Shown here: piece by piece, positions 34,535-43,273 of the stretch
Layout of the letters: the number at the start of each line of letters is the position of its first letter
Numbering within the stretch: the stretch's first letter is position 1
Assembly (NCBI GenBank): GCA_034432635.1
Contig: DAOUBK010000073.1
Location: 1-64,000, forward strand
Length of the DNA stretch: 64,000 nucleotides
Direction of reading: 5' to 3'
Source: Roseiflexus sp034432635
GTDB lineage: Bacteria; Chloroflexota; Chloroflexia; Chloroflexales; Roseiflexaceae
Notes under the pieces: generated by a model
Databases searched by the model: none
Seen by the model: the letters and a program-made list of their open reading frames with translations, nothing else
What the model was told of the DNA's origin: nothing
Position numbers and translations under genes: made by a program

Positions 34535-34566
34535 CCCCGTTGCGATGAGGATCACGGAGTACGACG

Positions 34567-36087
34567 ATGAGTGAGGTTCAGGGTCCGGTGCGGGTGCGCT
34601 TTGCTCCCAGCCCCACCGGTTATCTCCATATCGGCGGTGTGCGCACTGCGCTCTTCAACTGGCTGTTTGCCCGCCATTACGGTGGGCAGTTTATCCTGCG
34701 CATCGAAGATACCGACGAGAAGCGCTATGTTCCAGGCTCAGCCGACGATCTGATGGCGTCGTTGCGCTGGGTCGGCATTGAGTGGGACGAAGGTCCTGAC
34801 ATCGGCGGTCTGTATGCGCCGTATGTCCAGTCGTTGCGCCACGAGGCCGGCATCTATCGCCCGTTCGTCGAGCAGTTGCTGGAGAGCGGTCACGCATATA
34901 TGTCGTTCACGACCGAAGAGGAACTTGAACGCCTCCGTGCCGAGGCGCTGGCGGGTGGCGTGAAAGCGTTCCGCTTCCGCGGTCCCGAGCGCGACTGGCC
35001 GCTGGAACGTCAGCGTGAACTGGCGGCGACCGGTCGCCCCTATACGGTGCGCCTGAAAACGCCGACCGAAGGGGTGACGGCGTTTCGCGATCTGGTGCGC
35101 GGCGGTGAACGGATCGAGTTCAGGAATGAGGAACTGTACGACATCGTGCTGGTGAAGTCGAGCGGTATGCCGGTTTATCATCTGGCGCACCTGGTTGACG
35201 ATCACCTGATGCGCATTACCCACGTGTTACGCAGTGATGAGTGGGTTGCCAGCACGCCGTATCACGTGCTGTTATACCAGGCGTTTGGCTGGGAGATGCC
35301 GGCTTTCGCCCATCTTCCGCCGATCCTGCGTCAGGACGGGCGCGGTAAACTGTCGAAGCGTACCGACGATGTGGCTGCCAACCGCTTCTGGGAGCGCGGC
35401 TATCTTCCCGATGCCATGTTCAACTATCTGGCGCTGCAGGGCTGGAGTTACGATGGATATACCGAGATTATGACGCGCGAGGAGTTGATCGCGCGCTTCA
35501 CCCTCGACCGGGTGCAACCATCGCCGGCGCGCTGGAACCCCGAAAAACTGCTCGATATGAACGGCATCTACATTCGCCGCCTGACAACGGCGGAACTTGC
35601 CGATGCGATCGCGCCGTTTCTGGCGCGCGCTGGTCTTATCGGCGATCCGCCCGATCCCGATGAGCGCGCCTATCTCCTGCAACTCACGCCGTTGATCCAC
35701 GAACGTCTGAAGGAACTGGGAGAGGCGCCCGAACTGCTGGAGTTCTTCTTCCGTGAGGTGACGCTGCCCGATCCTTCGCTGCTCATCCAGAAAAAAATGG
35801 ACGCAGCTGCGACGGTTGCTGCGCTCGAGGCGGCACATGCCCGGCTTGCGCCGCTGGAACCGTGGACGCATGACCGGCTCGAAGCCGAACTACGCGCGCT
35901 GTGTGAGGAACTGGGGCTGAAAGCCGGCCAGTTGTTCGGCGCCATCCGCGTTGCAGTGACCGGGCGAACCGTTGCGCCGCCGCTCTTCGATACCCTGGTT
36001 GTGCTCGGCAAGCCGCGCACCCTGCGCCGCCTGGAAGCAGCGCTGGCAGCGCTGACGACGCATACCGGCGCCAGCGTTCAATCGTGA
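34567..36087 (+). CDS. gltX: Glutamyl-tRNA synthetase
   Basis: A 506-residue class I aminoacyl-tRNA synthetase that charges tRNA-Glu with glutamate. The HIGH-type motif appears as 'PSPTGYLHIGGVRTALFNW' near residue 13, the KMSKR-type loop as 'GKLSKRTDD' near residue 260, and 'RIEDTDEKRY' and 'HLVDDHLMRITHVLRSDEW' are the expected catalytic-core blocks. The C-terminal anticodon-binding domain is complete ('GLKAGQLFGAIRVAVTGR'). GGAG lies upstream of the ATG. Its 3' end overlaps the convergent FHA gene by 10 bp. Confidence 0.97.
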   Translation: MSEVQGPVRVRFAPSPTGYLHIGGVRTALFNWLFARHYGGQFILRIEDTDEKRYVPGSADDLMASLRWVGIEWDEGPDIGGLYAPYVQSLRHEAGIYRPFVEQLLESGHAYMSFTTEEELERLRAEALAGGVKAFRFRGPERDWPLERQRELAATGRPYTVRLKTPTEGVTAFRDLVRGGERIEFRNEELYDIVLVKSSGMPVYHLAHLVDDHLMRITHVLRSDEWVASTPYHVLLYQAFGWEMPAFAHLPPILRQDGRGKLSKRTDDVAANRFWERGYLPDAMFNYLALQGWSYDGYTEIMTREELIARFTLDRVQPSPARWNPEKLLDMNGIYIRRLTTAELADAIAPFLARAGLIGDPPDPDERAYLLQLTPLIHERLKELGEAPELLEFFFREVTLPDPSLLIQKKMDAAATVAALEAAHARLAPLEPWTHDRLEAELRALCEELGLKAGQLFGAIRVAVTGRTVAPPLFDTLVVLGKPRTLRRLEAALAALTTHTGASVQS

Positions 36088-36635
36088 AAGTTGGTCTGGA
36101 AGTCGGCGCGCTGTTCGTTCAGCGCCTGTTCGAGCTGCGCCCGACTGATCAGTCCCATCTCGTAGGCGATCTGTCCGAATGGCAACGTTACGCCGCTCGA
36201 TTGCAAGTCGCGCTGCCGTTGCACGACCTGCGCAACCCGTTCCGGCGTAAGGATGCCGCGACGAACGAGATACTCTCCCAACTGTGGCACGCCGCTCGTC
36301 TGTGCGGTGGACGTCGCGCCCAGCGCGCGCTCTTCTAGCTCCTCGTATAAGATGCGGTAGGTTGTTCCGCCAAGCGTCAACTGATCGCCAGGGTTGAGCC
36401 GGCTCTGCCCACGCACCGGCAACCCGTTCAATGAAATGCCGCCCGGCGCCAGCGGAACGATGAACCAGCGGTCGAGAATCTGCCGGATCTCGGCGTGGCG
36501 TGAGCTCAGGTGGCGATCATTGAGCACAACGTCGCACTGTGGTCCGCTGCCGATGGTGTTGACGCGCTCGCTGACAGTGTAGCGCCTGCCGATCTGCGTG
36601 CCGGTGATTGCAGTGAGAACCAGCGCTTTGACCAT
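36078..36635 (-). CDS. Small FHA protein with T2SSE-N-like C-terminus
   Basis: A 185-residue protein. Residues 1 to about 95 form an FHA-like fold ('YTVSERVNTIGSGPQCDVVLNDRHLSSRHAEI'), but GR is GS and the SSNGT loop is replaced ('APGGISLNG'); SSRH remains. The C-terminal 70 residues ('LGEYLVRRGILTPERVAQVVQRQ' to 'GQIAYEMGLISRAQLEQAL') resemble the N-terminal domain of type II secretion/type IV pilus ATPases (T2SSE_N/MshEN), which in relatives can bind c-di-GMP or partner proteins. Start 36635 has GGAGAAG 7 bp upstream; another ATG is 3 bp earlier. It may link FHA recognition with pilus or secretion machinery. Confidence 0.75.
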   Translation of the reverse strand: MVKALVLTAITGTQIGRRYTVSERVNTIGSGPQCDVVLNDRHLSSRHAEIRQILDRWFIVPLAPGGISLNGLPVRGQSRLNPGDQLTLGGTTYRILYEELEERALGATSTAQTSGVPQLGEYLVRRGILTPERVAQVVQRQRDLQSSGVTLPFGQIAYEMGLISRAQLEQALNEQRADFQTNFHD

Positions 36636-37029
36636 CATTCTTCTCCCTGTGCACGCATGGTCTGACCGGAGAGTGTGGCACGCCGGGAAACATGCCCGGC
36701 ATACGCTGTTCACACGTCTCCCAAAGACGTTGTGGATGACCGTCACGGCTGGAACGCGGGATAAGGGCGGTGCATCGCTGATGATACCCTGGTATATCAC
36801 GCGCCTTAAGCATTGTCAAGGGCAATCGGATAACAAACTTTTCATTGGTCACGGGAGTGCTATACTATCCGAACAATCCTGCCGGGGCGGGTGACGGCAT
36901 TGCCTTCGCATGCCCATCGGAGAGACCCTGAGGTGGGTTATTCGGATAGGCTCTTAGAAGCTGTTCGAGCGTTCTGTTTGAGACTGACGATGCCGGACAG
37001 TGGAACCACAACCGATAAGGTGAAAGACA
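36636..37029. other. Divergent intergenic region with possible leader structure
   Basis: About 390 bp between the FHA gene and the DUF190-CBS gene. It holds an extended -10 (36858-36866), a long-range inverted repeat (CTATCCGAA 36865-36873 and TTCGGATAG 36941-36949), a GGCAT/ATGCC hairpin around 36897-36915, and a hairpin AGAA-GCT...AGC-g-TTCT at 36956-36975. No gene is supported. Confidence 0.5.
36858..36866 (+). promoter_or_regulatory. Extended -10 promoter of the DUF190-CBS gene
   Basis: TGCTATACT is a TGn-TATACT extended -10. It would give a 5' leader of about 155 nt, long enough for regulatory structure. Confidence 0.45.
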
Positions 37030-38274
37030 ATGACAGCAGGCGAACCTCTTCAGCGTGTGCGGATCTACCTCAGCGAGCGAGACAGCGCTGATGGTCAGCC
37101 GCTCTATCTCGTCGCGCTCGACCGGTTGCGACGCGAAGGTGCATCGGGCGCCACGGTGCTGCGTGGTATCGCTGGCTTTGGATCCGGGCATCGCGTGCGC
37201 ACTGCCGGCATCGCCGATTTCAGCCAGCAGACGCCGGTAGTGATCGAGTGGCTCGATCGGGCTGAGCGTGTGGCACGGGTACTGCCGGCGCTCGATGAGA
37301 TGCTGGGGGATGCGCTGATCACCATCGAAGATGTCAGGGCGTACCGTGCCGCGCTCCGTTCGAGCGGTCCGTTCGGTAGTCGCTCGGTTGCCGATGCCGC
37401 ACGTGACGAGATTGCGATCATTCCGCCGGATATGCTGATCGCTGAGGCGATTGAACACCTGGCGCGATCGCGTCAGCCGCTGCTGGCGGTCGTCGATGGT
37501 CGGCATCTTGCCGGTGTTCTCATGCCGAACGACGCTGAACGTTTTGGCGCCATCCCACTCGACGCACTGGCAGAACTCGATGATCCCGAACGTGCCGCAG
37601 TGCTGGCGCGCGTCGCAGCCCGTCCGGTGCGCGATGCAATGCGCGAGCCACGTGCGATCTACATCGAATCGCCGCTGGCCCACACTGTGAATCTGCTGGT
37701 CGAATGGGGTCTCGACGCTCTGCCGGTCACCGATAGCGATGGGAGACTGGTCGGCGTCTTCGGGATCGAACAGGCGTTGCGCGCCGCGCTCGATGGCATG
37801 CAATCATCGCACCACGTGCGACCTGCCGAGCCGCCGCCGCCTGTCAGCCTGATCATGCAAATGCTCGTGCCAACCGCTGCCGGCAGCGCCGATGCCGCCA
37901 CGGTCCTGTTGCAGGTGCTCCAGACCTCGATCCAGGCGGTGGTGCTGGTAAACGGGTTCTACCCGACAGGCATTATCTCGATCCCCGACGCAACCCGACG
38001 GGTGCGCGATCCGCTGCGTTCTGCCTGGATTGCCGCACTGGCAGGGAATCGGGCGCCACTTGCAGCGCTGGCGTCAACGAGCGGGGTTTCTGCGATAGAA
38101 CTGGCATCGACGCCTGATCTGATATCATCACGCGCCAGCGAGTACGAGGCCATTCGCATGCTGATCGAAAACCGGCGCCAGCATCTGGTTGTGGTTGACA
38201 GCGAAGGTCGTCTGGCGGGCATGGTCACCCAGCGCGGCGTGTTGCGCGCCCTGGCGCAGGAAGGGAATGGGTGA
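37030..38274 (+). CDS. DUF190 (UPF0166) fused to CBS domains
   Basis: A 414-residue cytoplasmic protein. Residues 1 to about 105 match the PII-like DUF190/UPF0166 family ('RVRIYLSERD', 'GATVLRGIAGFGSGHRVRTAG', 'PVVIEWLDRAERV'). Two tandem CBS regions follow: about 135-265 ('LLAVVDGRHLAGVL' and 'GLDALPVTDSDGRLVGVFG') and about 285-410 ending 'HLVVVDSEGRLAGMVTQRGVLRAL'. CBS pairs bind adenine nucleotides, and DUF190 is often next to or fused with CrcB fluoride exporters, so the protein may sense a nucleotide or ion stress; no transporter is adjacent. AAGGTG lies before the ATG. Confidence 0.85.
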   Translation: MTAGEPLQRVRIYLSERDSADGQPLYLVALDRLRREGASGATVLRGIAGFGSGHRVRTAGIADFSQQTPVVIEWLDRAERVARVLPALDEMLGDALITIEDVRAYRAALRSSGPFGSRSVADAARDEIAIIPPDMLIAEAIEHLARSRQPLLAVVDGRHLAGVLMPNDAERFGAIPLDALAELDDPERAAVLARVAARPVRDAMREPRAIYIESPLAHTVNLLVEWGLDALPVTDSDGRLVGVFGIEQALRAALDGMQSSHHVRPAEPPPPVSLIMQMLVPTAAGSADAATVLLQVLQTSIQAVVLVNGFYPTGIISIPDATRRVRDPLRSAWIAALAGNRAPLAALASTSGVSAIELASTPDLISSRASEYEAIRMLIENRRQHLVVVDSEGRLAGMVTQRGVLRALAQEGNG

Positions 38275-38289
38275 CGATCGGCAGATGCC

Positions 38290-39339
38290 TCAACTCTTCC
38301 GGTTCAACACGAACTCGCCGATCTCTGTCAGCGCGCGGCGCGCCGAGGTTGCTGCAAAGGATGCAAGCTGCTGATGGGCGCGTTCCACCAGTATTCGCGC
38401 CTCTTCCATCGCCCGATCAACGCCGCCGCTGGCGATCACCGCAGCGACGATCTGCGGCACACGCGACGGGTCAGGGCGCTGACCATTCGCCAGCGCGCGC
38501 AGCAGCGGGTTGCGGCTCTGCGCTACCGCGTACATGAGCGGTAGCGTCAGCGTTCCTTCGCGCAGATCGTTGCCGGCCGGCTTGCCGAGCGCCGTTTCGT
38601 CGCCGGTATAGTCGAGCACATCGTCCACGATCTGGAATGCCAGCCCCAGAGCGTAGCCGAAGCGCCCCAGGGCGTCGATCTGCTCCTGATCGCCGCCCGC
38701 CACGGCAATCCCGGCTTTGCACGCCGCCTCGAACAGGACTGCCGTCTTGCGCCCGATCTTGCGGTAGTACTGTTCCACGGCGGTCGCCAGCGGCTCGATA
38801 TGCGTCACCGGGTTCAGTTCCCCTTCGACCATCGTCTGCGCTGCAGAGGTATAAAAAGCGATGATGCGCGGATCGGGTTCGGCAGCCAGTTCGTTCGCCG
38901 CTAGCGCAAACAGATAATCCCCCAGCAGCAGCGCAACATCGGCGTCCCAGCGGGTATGGACGGTCACATGCCCGCGGCGCTGCCCAGCGTGATCCACCAG
39001 GTCGTCATGGATCAGCGAAGCGGCGTGCAGGAGTTCGATCGCAATCGCCGGATGCAGCGCGCGTCCGGGGTCGTAGGCGCCAAGCCGGGCGCTGAGCAGC
39101 ACCAGCGCAGCACGCAACCGTTTGCCCCCGGCAGCAACCGTGTAGGCGCCGGCTGCGGTCAGCAACGGTGAGCGCGAAACGGTGCGCGCCAGCATCTGAC
39201 GCTCCACTTCTGCCATGTCGCTGAGCAGATCGGCGCGGCGCAGAATGTCTCCCAATCCGACCGGCATCGTGCGCGTCGTCGCAGTCGGCTCGTTCAACCG
39301 CTGCTCAGGCACGCCGAGGTGCAAAGGGGTGTGTGCCAT
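38290..39339 (-). CDS. Long-chain all-trans polyprenyl diphosphate synthase
   Basis: A 349-residue trans-prenyltransferase. The first Asp-rich motif is DDLVD (in 'LLHAASLIHDDLVDHAG') and the second DDVLD (in 'LAFQIVDDVLDYTGD'); 'GGKRLRAAL' is the conserved GK(R) block. The residues four and five before the first motif are small (Ser, Ala), which in this family goes with long products (heptaprenyl or longer), fitting a menaquinone side chain. ATG 39339 is chosen over one 48 bp upstream because AAGGTG precedes it and homology begins there. The promoter has phased TTTGC repeats. It converges on the DUF190-CBS gene with a 15 bp gap. Confidence 0.9.
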   Translation of the reverse strand: MAHTPLHLGVPEQRLNEPTATTRTMPVGLGDILRRADLLSDMAEVERQMLARTVSRSPLLTAAGAYTVAAGGKRLRAALVLLSARLGAYDPGRALHPAIAIELLHAASLIHDDLVDHAGQRRGHVTVHTRWDADVALLLGDYLFALAANELAAEPDPRIIAFYTSAAQTMVEGELNPVTHIEPLATAVEQYYRKIGRKTAVLFEAACKAGIAVAGGDQEQIDALGRFGYALGLAFQIVDDVLDYTGDETALGKPAGNDLREGTLTLPLMYAVAQSRNPLLRALANGQRPDPSRVPQIVAAVIASGGVDRAMEEARILVERAHQQLASFAATSARRALTEIGEFVLNRKS

Positions 39340-39427
39340 TACGCGCACCTTTCTATGTGGCGCATGTGATTGTGAAATGCTGAACAATTATAGCGCCCGG
39401 TCATTGTGCCTGTCAATACCCACATCG

Positions 39428-39464
39428 TTTGCAAAGGTTTTGCCTGAATTTGCACAACTTTTGC
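39428..39464. promoter_or_regulatory. Helically phased TTTGC array at the prenyl synthase promoter
   Basis: TTTGC starts at 39428, 39439, 39449 and 39460 (spacing 11, 10 and 11 bp), all on one face of the helix and just downstream of the minus-strand -10. Three of the four are TTTGCA. This resembles a cooperative operator. Confidence 0.55.
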
Positions 39465-39469
39465 ATTAA

Positions 39470-39475
39470 ATTATA
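39470..39475 (-). promoter_or_regulatory. -10 element of the prenyl synthase gene
   Basis: A perfect TATAAT on the minus strand in 'GTGGTATAATTTAATGC'. No clear -35 is seen; the leader to the start at 39339 would be about 125 nt. Confidence 0.5.
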
Positions 39476-39560
39476 CCACGTTCACTTCAGGTACGGATGC
39501 CCTGCAAGGTGCGCGCCATTCAGGTTGCGCCACTCCGCTATGTGCCGCTCGATTGTGGCG

Positions 39561-40202
39561 CTACAGCGCTTTCTGGTTTTCGCGTGCGACTTCGAGCCGT
39601 CCAAGATGGCATGCTTCACTGAGGCTCACCAGGTACGGTAGATCATCGCCATATTCAATGACACTGATACTGGCATTTGTCACCCAGATGCGGTTGATCC
39701 GATCCATGTTCATACCGAGTGCGTCGGCGACCAGGATCTTGACCACCACATCGTGAGTCGAGACGAGCACGGTGCGGTTGTTGTACTCGCGCAGCAACCA
39801 CTCCTTGAAATCGAGCACCCGCTTCAGCACATTGCTGAAACTCTCGCCGCCGGGCATCTGAGCGCGGGTTGGATGCTGGCGCCATTCGCGCAGACCATCG
39901 CCGTAGCGCTCGATCACCTCCTCGACCAGCAACCCCTGCCACTCGCCGTGGTGGATTTCGAGCAGTGCGGGTGTGGTGTGCAATGGGACCTGAGGGTGGT
40001 AGCGTGCAACTGCTTCCGCGGTGCGCGCTGCGCGTTGCAATGGGCTGGTAAAGATCGCATCCAGCGGCTCATGACGCAGGCGCTCGGCAAGTGCTTCCGC
40101 CTGACGCAAACCGAGTTCGGAAAGCGGCGCATCCATCTGCCCCTGGTAGCGCCCCTCGCGGTTCCACACGCTTTCGCCGTGGCGAATGATGATCAGGCGC
40201 AT
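39561..40202 (-). CDS. Histidine phosphatase family protein (phosphoglycerate-mutase-like)
   Basis: A 213-residue protein with the RHG catalytic motif at the N-terminus ('MRLIIIRHGESVWNREGRYQG'), 'LSELGLRQAEALAERL', 'IFTSPLQRAARTAEAVA' (second active-site Arg), 'EIHHGEWQG' and the C-terminal His in 'VLVSTHDVVVKILV'. The family includes cofactor-dependent mutases and broad phosphatases, such as alpha-ribazole phosphatase; the exact substrate cannot be told. Start 40202 has AGGAGGA upstream. It lies 221 bp upstream of the prenyl synthase on the same strand. Confidence 0.9.
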   Translation of the reverse strand: MRLIIIRHGESVWNREGRYQGQMDAPLSELGLRQAEALAERLRHEPLDAIFTSPLQRAARTAEAVARYHPQVPLHTTPALLEIHHGEWQGLLVEEVIERYGDGLREWRQHPTRAQMPGGESFSNVLKRVLDFKEWLLREYNNRTVLVSTHDVVVKILVADALGMNMDRINRIWVTNASISVIEYGDDLPYLVSLSEACHLGRLEVARENQKAL

Positions 40203-40310
40203 GGGTTGTCTTCCTCCTGCTGATGCGACGATGATTCGCCAACCAGTGTTATTGTGCGATATGATACAAACGTCAGGCATTATATCTGAAAGTGAACCGG
40301 TCTGTGCGAT

Positions 40311-41243
40311 GTGCGTATGAAGCATGAACGGCGATCATTCATCGAAACTGCGGCGCAGACGCCGCTGGGTCGTTTGCGCGCTGCGCTGGATGACGCCGAG
40401 CGAGTGGCGGTCAGTGCGCGTGTGGCGGCAGACGATGCAGTAGCATTGCTCCGTGCGTGTGACACCATTGATATGCTGATCGATGCGATTGGTGCGAGCG
40501 CCGATATTCGTCCGGAAACGAACCGCGCCGATTTTCTACGCGAGCAACTGCGGACGCATGCCGGAACGATCGTCCAGACGGTACAGCGCGCCGGTCGTGA
40601 TCGTGACCTGCACAATAGCCCCTCCTGGAAGCGGGTACTGGCGATTGCAGCGGATGCGCGTGTCCGTCGTCTCCGTCGGATGGCGCTCGTCGGTGCCGGT
40701 GCAGCCGTCGTGATTGCTCTGCTGGCGCTGCTGCCGGTGATCTTTCCAGCCGAGCCGGCGCCGGATATTGCGTCGATCAGCCGTCTGCTCGCCGATCGTG
40801 AGGTAGCTGCCGCGCTCGACCTGGCGCGCGCAGAGTACGAGCGCTTTCCCGACGATCCAGAGGCGGCGCTCTGGCGCGGCGTCCTCGAACTGCGCGCCGG
40901 TGATCCGCGGGTAGCGGAGGATCTCTTTGCGCAGGTGCGTCGCCAGGCTGCCAGCGATGTCGGTTTTCTGTTCGAACGCGGTAATCTGCTGATCCAGGCA
41001 GGTCTTCCTGATGCCGCTGAGGCTGATGCTGCCGCACTCATTGCACGCCCCGATGCTCAGGCAGAAGGGTATCTGCTCCTCGGCAGCGTGCGTGAAGCTC
41101 GCGGCGATCGTGAGGGGGCAATCGCTGCGTTTCAACAGGCTGCCGACCTCGCCGCTGCCGCTAACAAACCACAACTCGAAGTGATTGCCAAGACTCGCCT
41201 GGGCATGATCCTGCAATCGCCGCCGCTGAATGTGGAACGCTGA
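40311..41243 (+). CDS. Membrane-anchored TPR-like protein
   Basis: A 310-residue protein. An N-terminal helical region of about 120 residues is followed by one membrane helix ('MALVGAGAAVVIALLALLPVIF'), then TPR-like helical repeats ('EYERFPDDPEAALWRGVLELRAGDP', 'FLFERGNLLIQAGLPDAAEADAAAL', 'GYLLLGSVREARGDREGAIAAFQQA'). TPR domains hold protein complexes together; the partner is unknown. The start is uncertain: GTG 40311 and ATG 40317 are both possible and neither has a clear ribosome site. Confidence 0.75.
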   Translation: MRMKHERRSFIETAAQTPLGRLRAALDDAERVAVSARVAADDAVALLRACDTIDMLIDAIGASADIRPETNRADFLREQLRTHAGTIVQTVQRAGRDRDLHNSPSWKRVLAIAADARVRRLRRMALVGAGAAVVIALLALLPVIFPAEPAPDIASISRLLADREVAAALDLARAEYERFPDDPEAALWRGVLELRAGDPRVAEDLFAQVRRQAASDVGFLFERGNLLIQAGLPDAAEADAAALIARPDAQAEGYLLLGSVREARGDREGAIAAFQQAADLAAAANKPQLEVIAKTRLGMILQSPPLNVER

Positions 41244-41653
41244 GGGCGGCAGGGACGCAGGCTGCGCCTACACCTGCCTGCCAGAACTCATACGTCGAAC
41301 ATTCTCGTGGCGATGCGTCCGGCGCGGATGCGTCCGCGGTGCTCGCCGCGTCCTCCGGCATCGCCGCGCCATTCGGGTACGCCTGCACGCCGGGCCAGCC
41401 TGATATGGACGACCGGCGCGATCAGGGGTTGCTGCTAGCGCCGGCGTGCCGTGATGGGGTCGAGGTAGACAGGGAGGGGCAGCGCCTGCACCTGCCCGTC
41501 AGGATCGCAGAACCTTCCTGAGCAATCTTTGCCCGAACCCACTGACGCCTTGCTTTGGGGACGGACGGGAGATCCGCGCCAGCGCGGCTTCTCCCGCATT
41601 GGGACGCCCCAGCGCGCGGTTCTGGTCTCCCCGCTCCCGCGTCGGGTGTGCGA
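41244..41653. other. GC-rich intergenic region between convergent genes
   Basis: About 410 bp with no credible gene. It has strings like those in other gaps (GGCAGGGACG, GGGGACGGACGGGA), a duplicated GGATGCGTCCG/GCGATGCGTCCGG near 41312-41340 and a small hairpin CCGCG-CCAG-CGCGG at 41574-41587. It probably holds decayed repeats. Confidence 0.5.
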
Positions 41654-43273
41654 CTACGACGGAAACAACTCATCCGCCTCTGCATATGCACGGCGGCGGC
41701 GCTCGGTGGGCGACGTTTCGCTATATCCCATTGCCCGGTAGAATGCGGCATCATAGGGTCGGGTGCGGATGACCGCCGGCATTGGCACGGCATGACCCAG
41801 CACCATCGCTTGCTGGCGCGTATCGAGGCTGGCAAGCACGGCGCGTAAACCGGCGGCGCCGCTGACGCCGGTAAAGACGGCTTCGATATCCCGGTCGTCG
41901 TTGAGGAGCGCCGTGATCCGGCTGCCGATCTGACTCATCACTTCTGGGTCGATCGATGATGGACGTTGATCGACAACGAGCAGCGTGACGCTGTATTTGC
42001 GCAACTCACGCGCGATGATGCCGAAAATCGTCTGTCGGGCTGCATACGGGTTGAGGAATTTGTGCGCCTCCTCGATGGTGATCACCAGTTGGCGCGGCCT
42101 ATCGGCGGGGTTCTTCGTGCGCAGGAAGGTTTCGGTCTGTTCGACCCAGCGACGATGGATACGGCGGGTAATGATGTTCGCCGTCAGCATATATGCCAGG
42201 GCGCTGCGGTACTGCCCGAACTCCAGCACCACATGCCGCCCGCGTGCCAGATGCTCGATCATGCGGTCGATCGCATCCGTCTGCGACTGCTGTCGGATGA
42301 ACCCCAGGCGCGGGATCTGTTCCAGTTTGCGCTTCAAGGCGCTGATCGATCCCGCATGTGCGCCGGTACTTTCGGCAAATGCCCGGATATCGTCGCCGCT
42401 CATCGCCAGCAACTGCTTCATCCACTCCTGCCTGTAACGCTCCACCAGCAGGTATGCCGACTCCGCAGCAGTGGCGGTCAGGTTCAGTTCGTCCTGTAAC
42501 AGGAGAATGTCTTCGACCTCGATCTGATCCTGCCCAATTGTGATGGCTTCGTCCACACTGACGCCACGTTTGTGTGAGGACTCGGCATCGAGCGAATAGA
42601 TCAGCACCTGCGCGCCGAAGAGTTGCCGCAATCCTTTGACAAAGCTCCCATCTTCTGAGGCGGCGTCCCAGCCATACTCGCTGTGCATGTCGAACACCAG
42701 GTTCGACGCGATGCCGGAACGGATGATGCCACACAGGATCAGACGGGTCAGGAAACTTTTGCCGGTGCCGCTCTTGCCGAAAATCCCGTTCGAGCGTTCC
42801 ACCAGACGGTTGAGATCGATGCAGACTGGAATATCCATATCGAGCGGTCTGCCGATCTCGAAGTGGGTGGCGTCTTCCGTTCCAAAGACACGGGTGAAGT
42901 CCTGCTCGTTCGCTTCGAGCACCGGCGCGAAATGACGTGGCACGGTCTTGACCGGGCGCAGACCCGCGCTGGTATCGTGAGGAAGCATCAGCATCGGTTT
43001 GAGTTGCATGGTCCCAAAGGTCGTCGTCCCTGCCAGAACATCGTGGAGGAAATCATCGCCATCCGGCGGACTTGCCAGCACATTGTGGTTGGTAGCCGCG
43101 AGTGCAATGTCGGTCACCATTGAGAAGAATTCGTGCTTCTCCCCCTGGATCACCACAAACTGACCAACGCGCACGTCCTCGACGCTCAGCCGGCTGTCGA
43201 GACGGACATTCAATCCTTCGACCAGTGAGCCGTCAGTCACAACTCCCAGACGTTTGCGGCTGAATGGCGCCAT
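41654..43273 (-). CDS. HerA/VirB4-type ATPase (DUF87)
   Basis: A 539-residue FtsK/HerA-superfamily ATPase. The N-terminal ~140 residues form a HAS-barrel-like beta domain. Walker A is GKSGTGKS (166-173), Walker B is 'QLVITIEEAHKFL', and 'LLVVDQRPSSIDPEVMSQIGSRI' is the sensor/arginine-finger region typical of HerA. HerA pumps or resects DNA with NurA nucleases in archaea and some bacteria; here no nurA lies next to it. Start 43273 has GGGAG upstream; a GTG 24 bp earlier is less likely. Confidence 0.9.
   Translation of the reverse strand: MAPFSRKRLGVVTDGSLVEGLNVRLDSRLSVEDVRVGQFVVIQGEKHEFFSMVTDIALAATNHNVLASPPDGDDFLHDVLAGTTTFGTMQLKPMLMLPHDTSAGLRPVKTVPRHFAPVLEANEQDFTRVFGTEDATHFEIGRPLDMDIPVCIDLNRLVERSNGIFGKSGTGKSFLTRLILCGIIRSGIASNLVFDMHSEYGWDAASEDGSFVKGLRQLFGAQVLIYSLDAESSHKRGVSVDEAITIGQDQIEVEDILLLQDELNLTATAAESAYLLVERYRQEWMKQLLAMSGDDIRAFAESTGAHAGSISALKRKLEQIPRLGFIRQQSQTDAIDRMIEHLARGRHVVLEFGQYRSALAYMLTANIITRRIHRRWVEQTETFLRTKNPADRPRQLVITIEEAHKFLNPYAARQTIFGIIARELRKYSVTLLVVDQRPSSIDPEVMSQIGSRITALLNDDRDIEAVFTGVSGAAGLRAVLASLDTRQQAMVLGHAVPMPAVIRTRPYDAAFYRAMGYSETSPTERRRRAYAEADELFPS

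Noticed and set aside
36880..36990. Fluoride riboswitch before the DUF190-CBS gene
   Set aside because: GGTGACGGCATT slightly resembles the first fluoride stem, but the 3' partner (CTGATGA-type) and the pseudoknot are not found.
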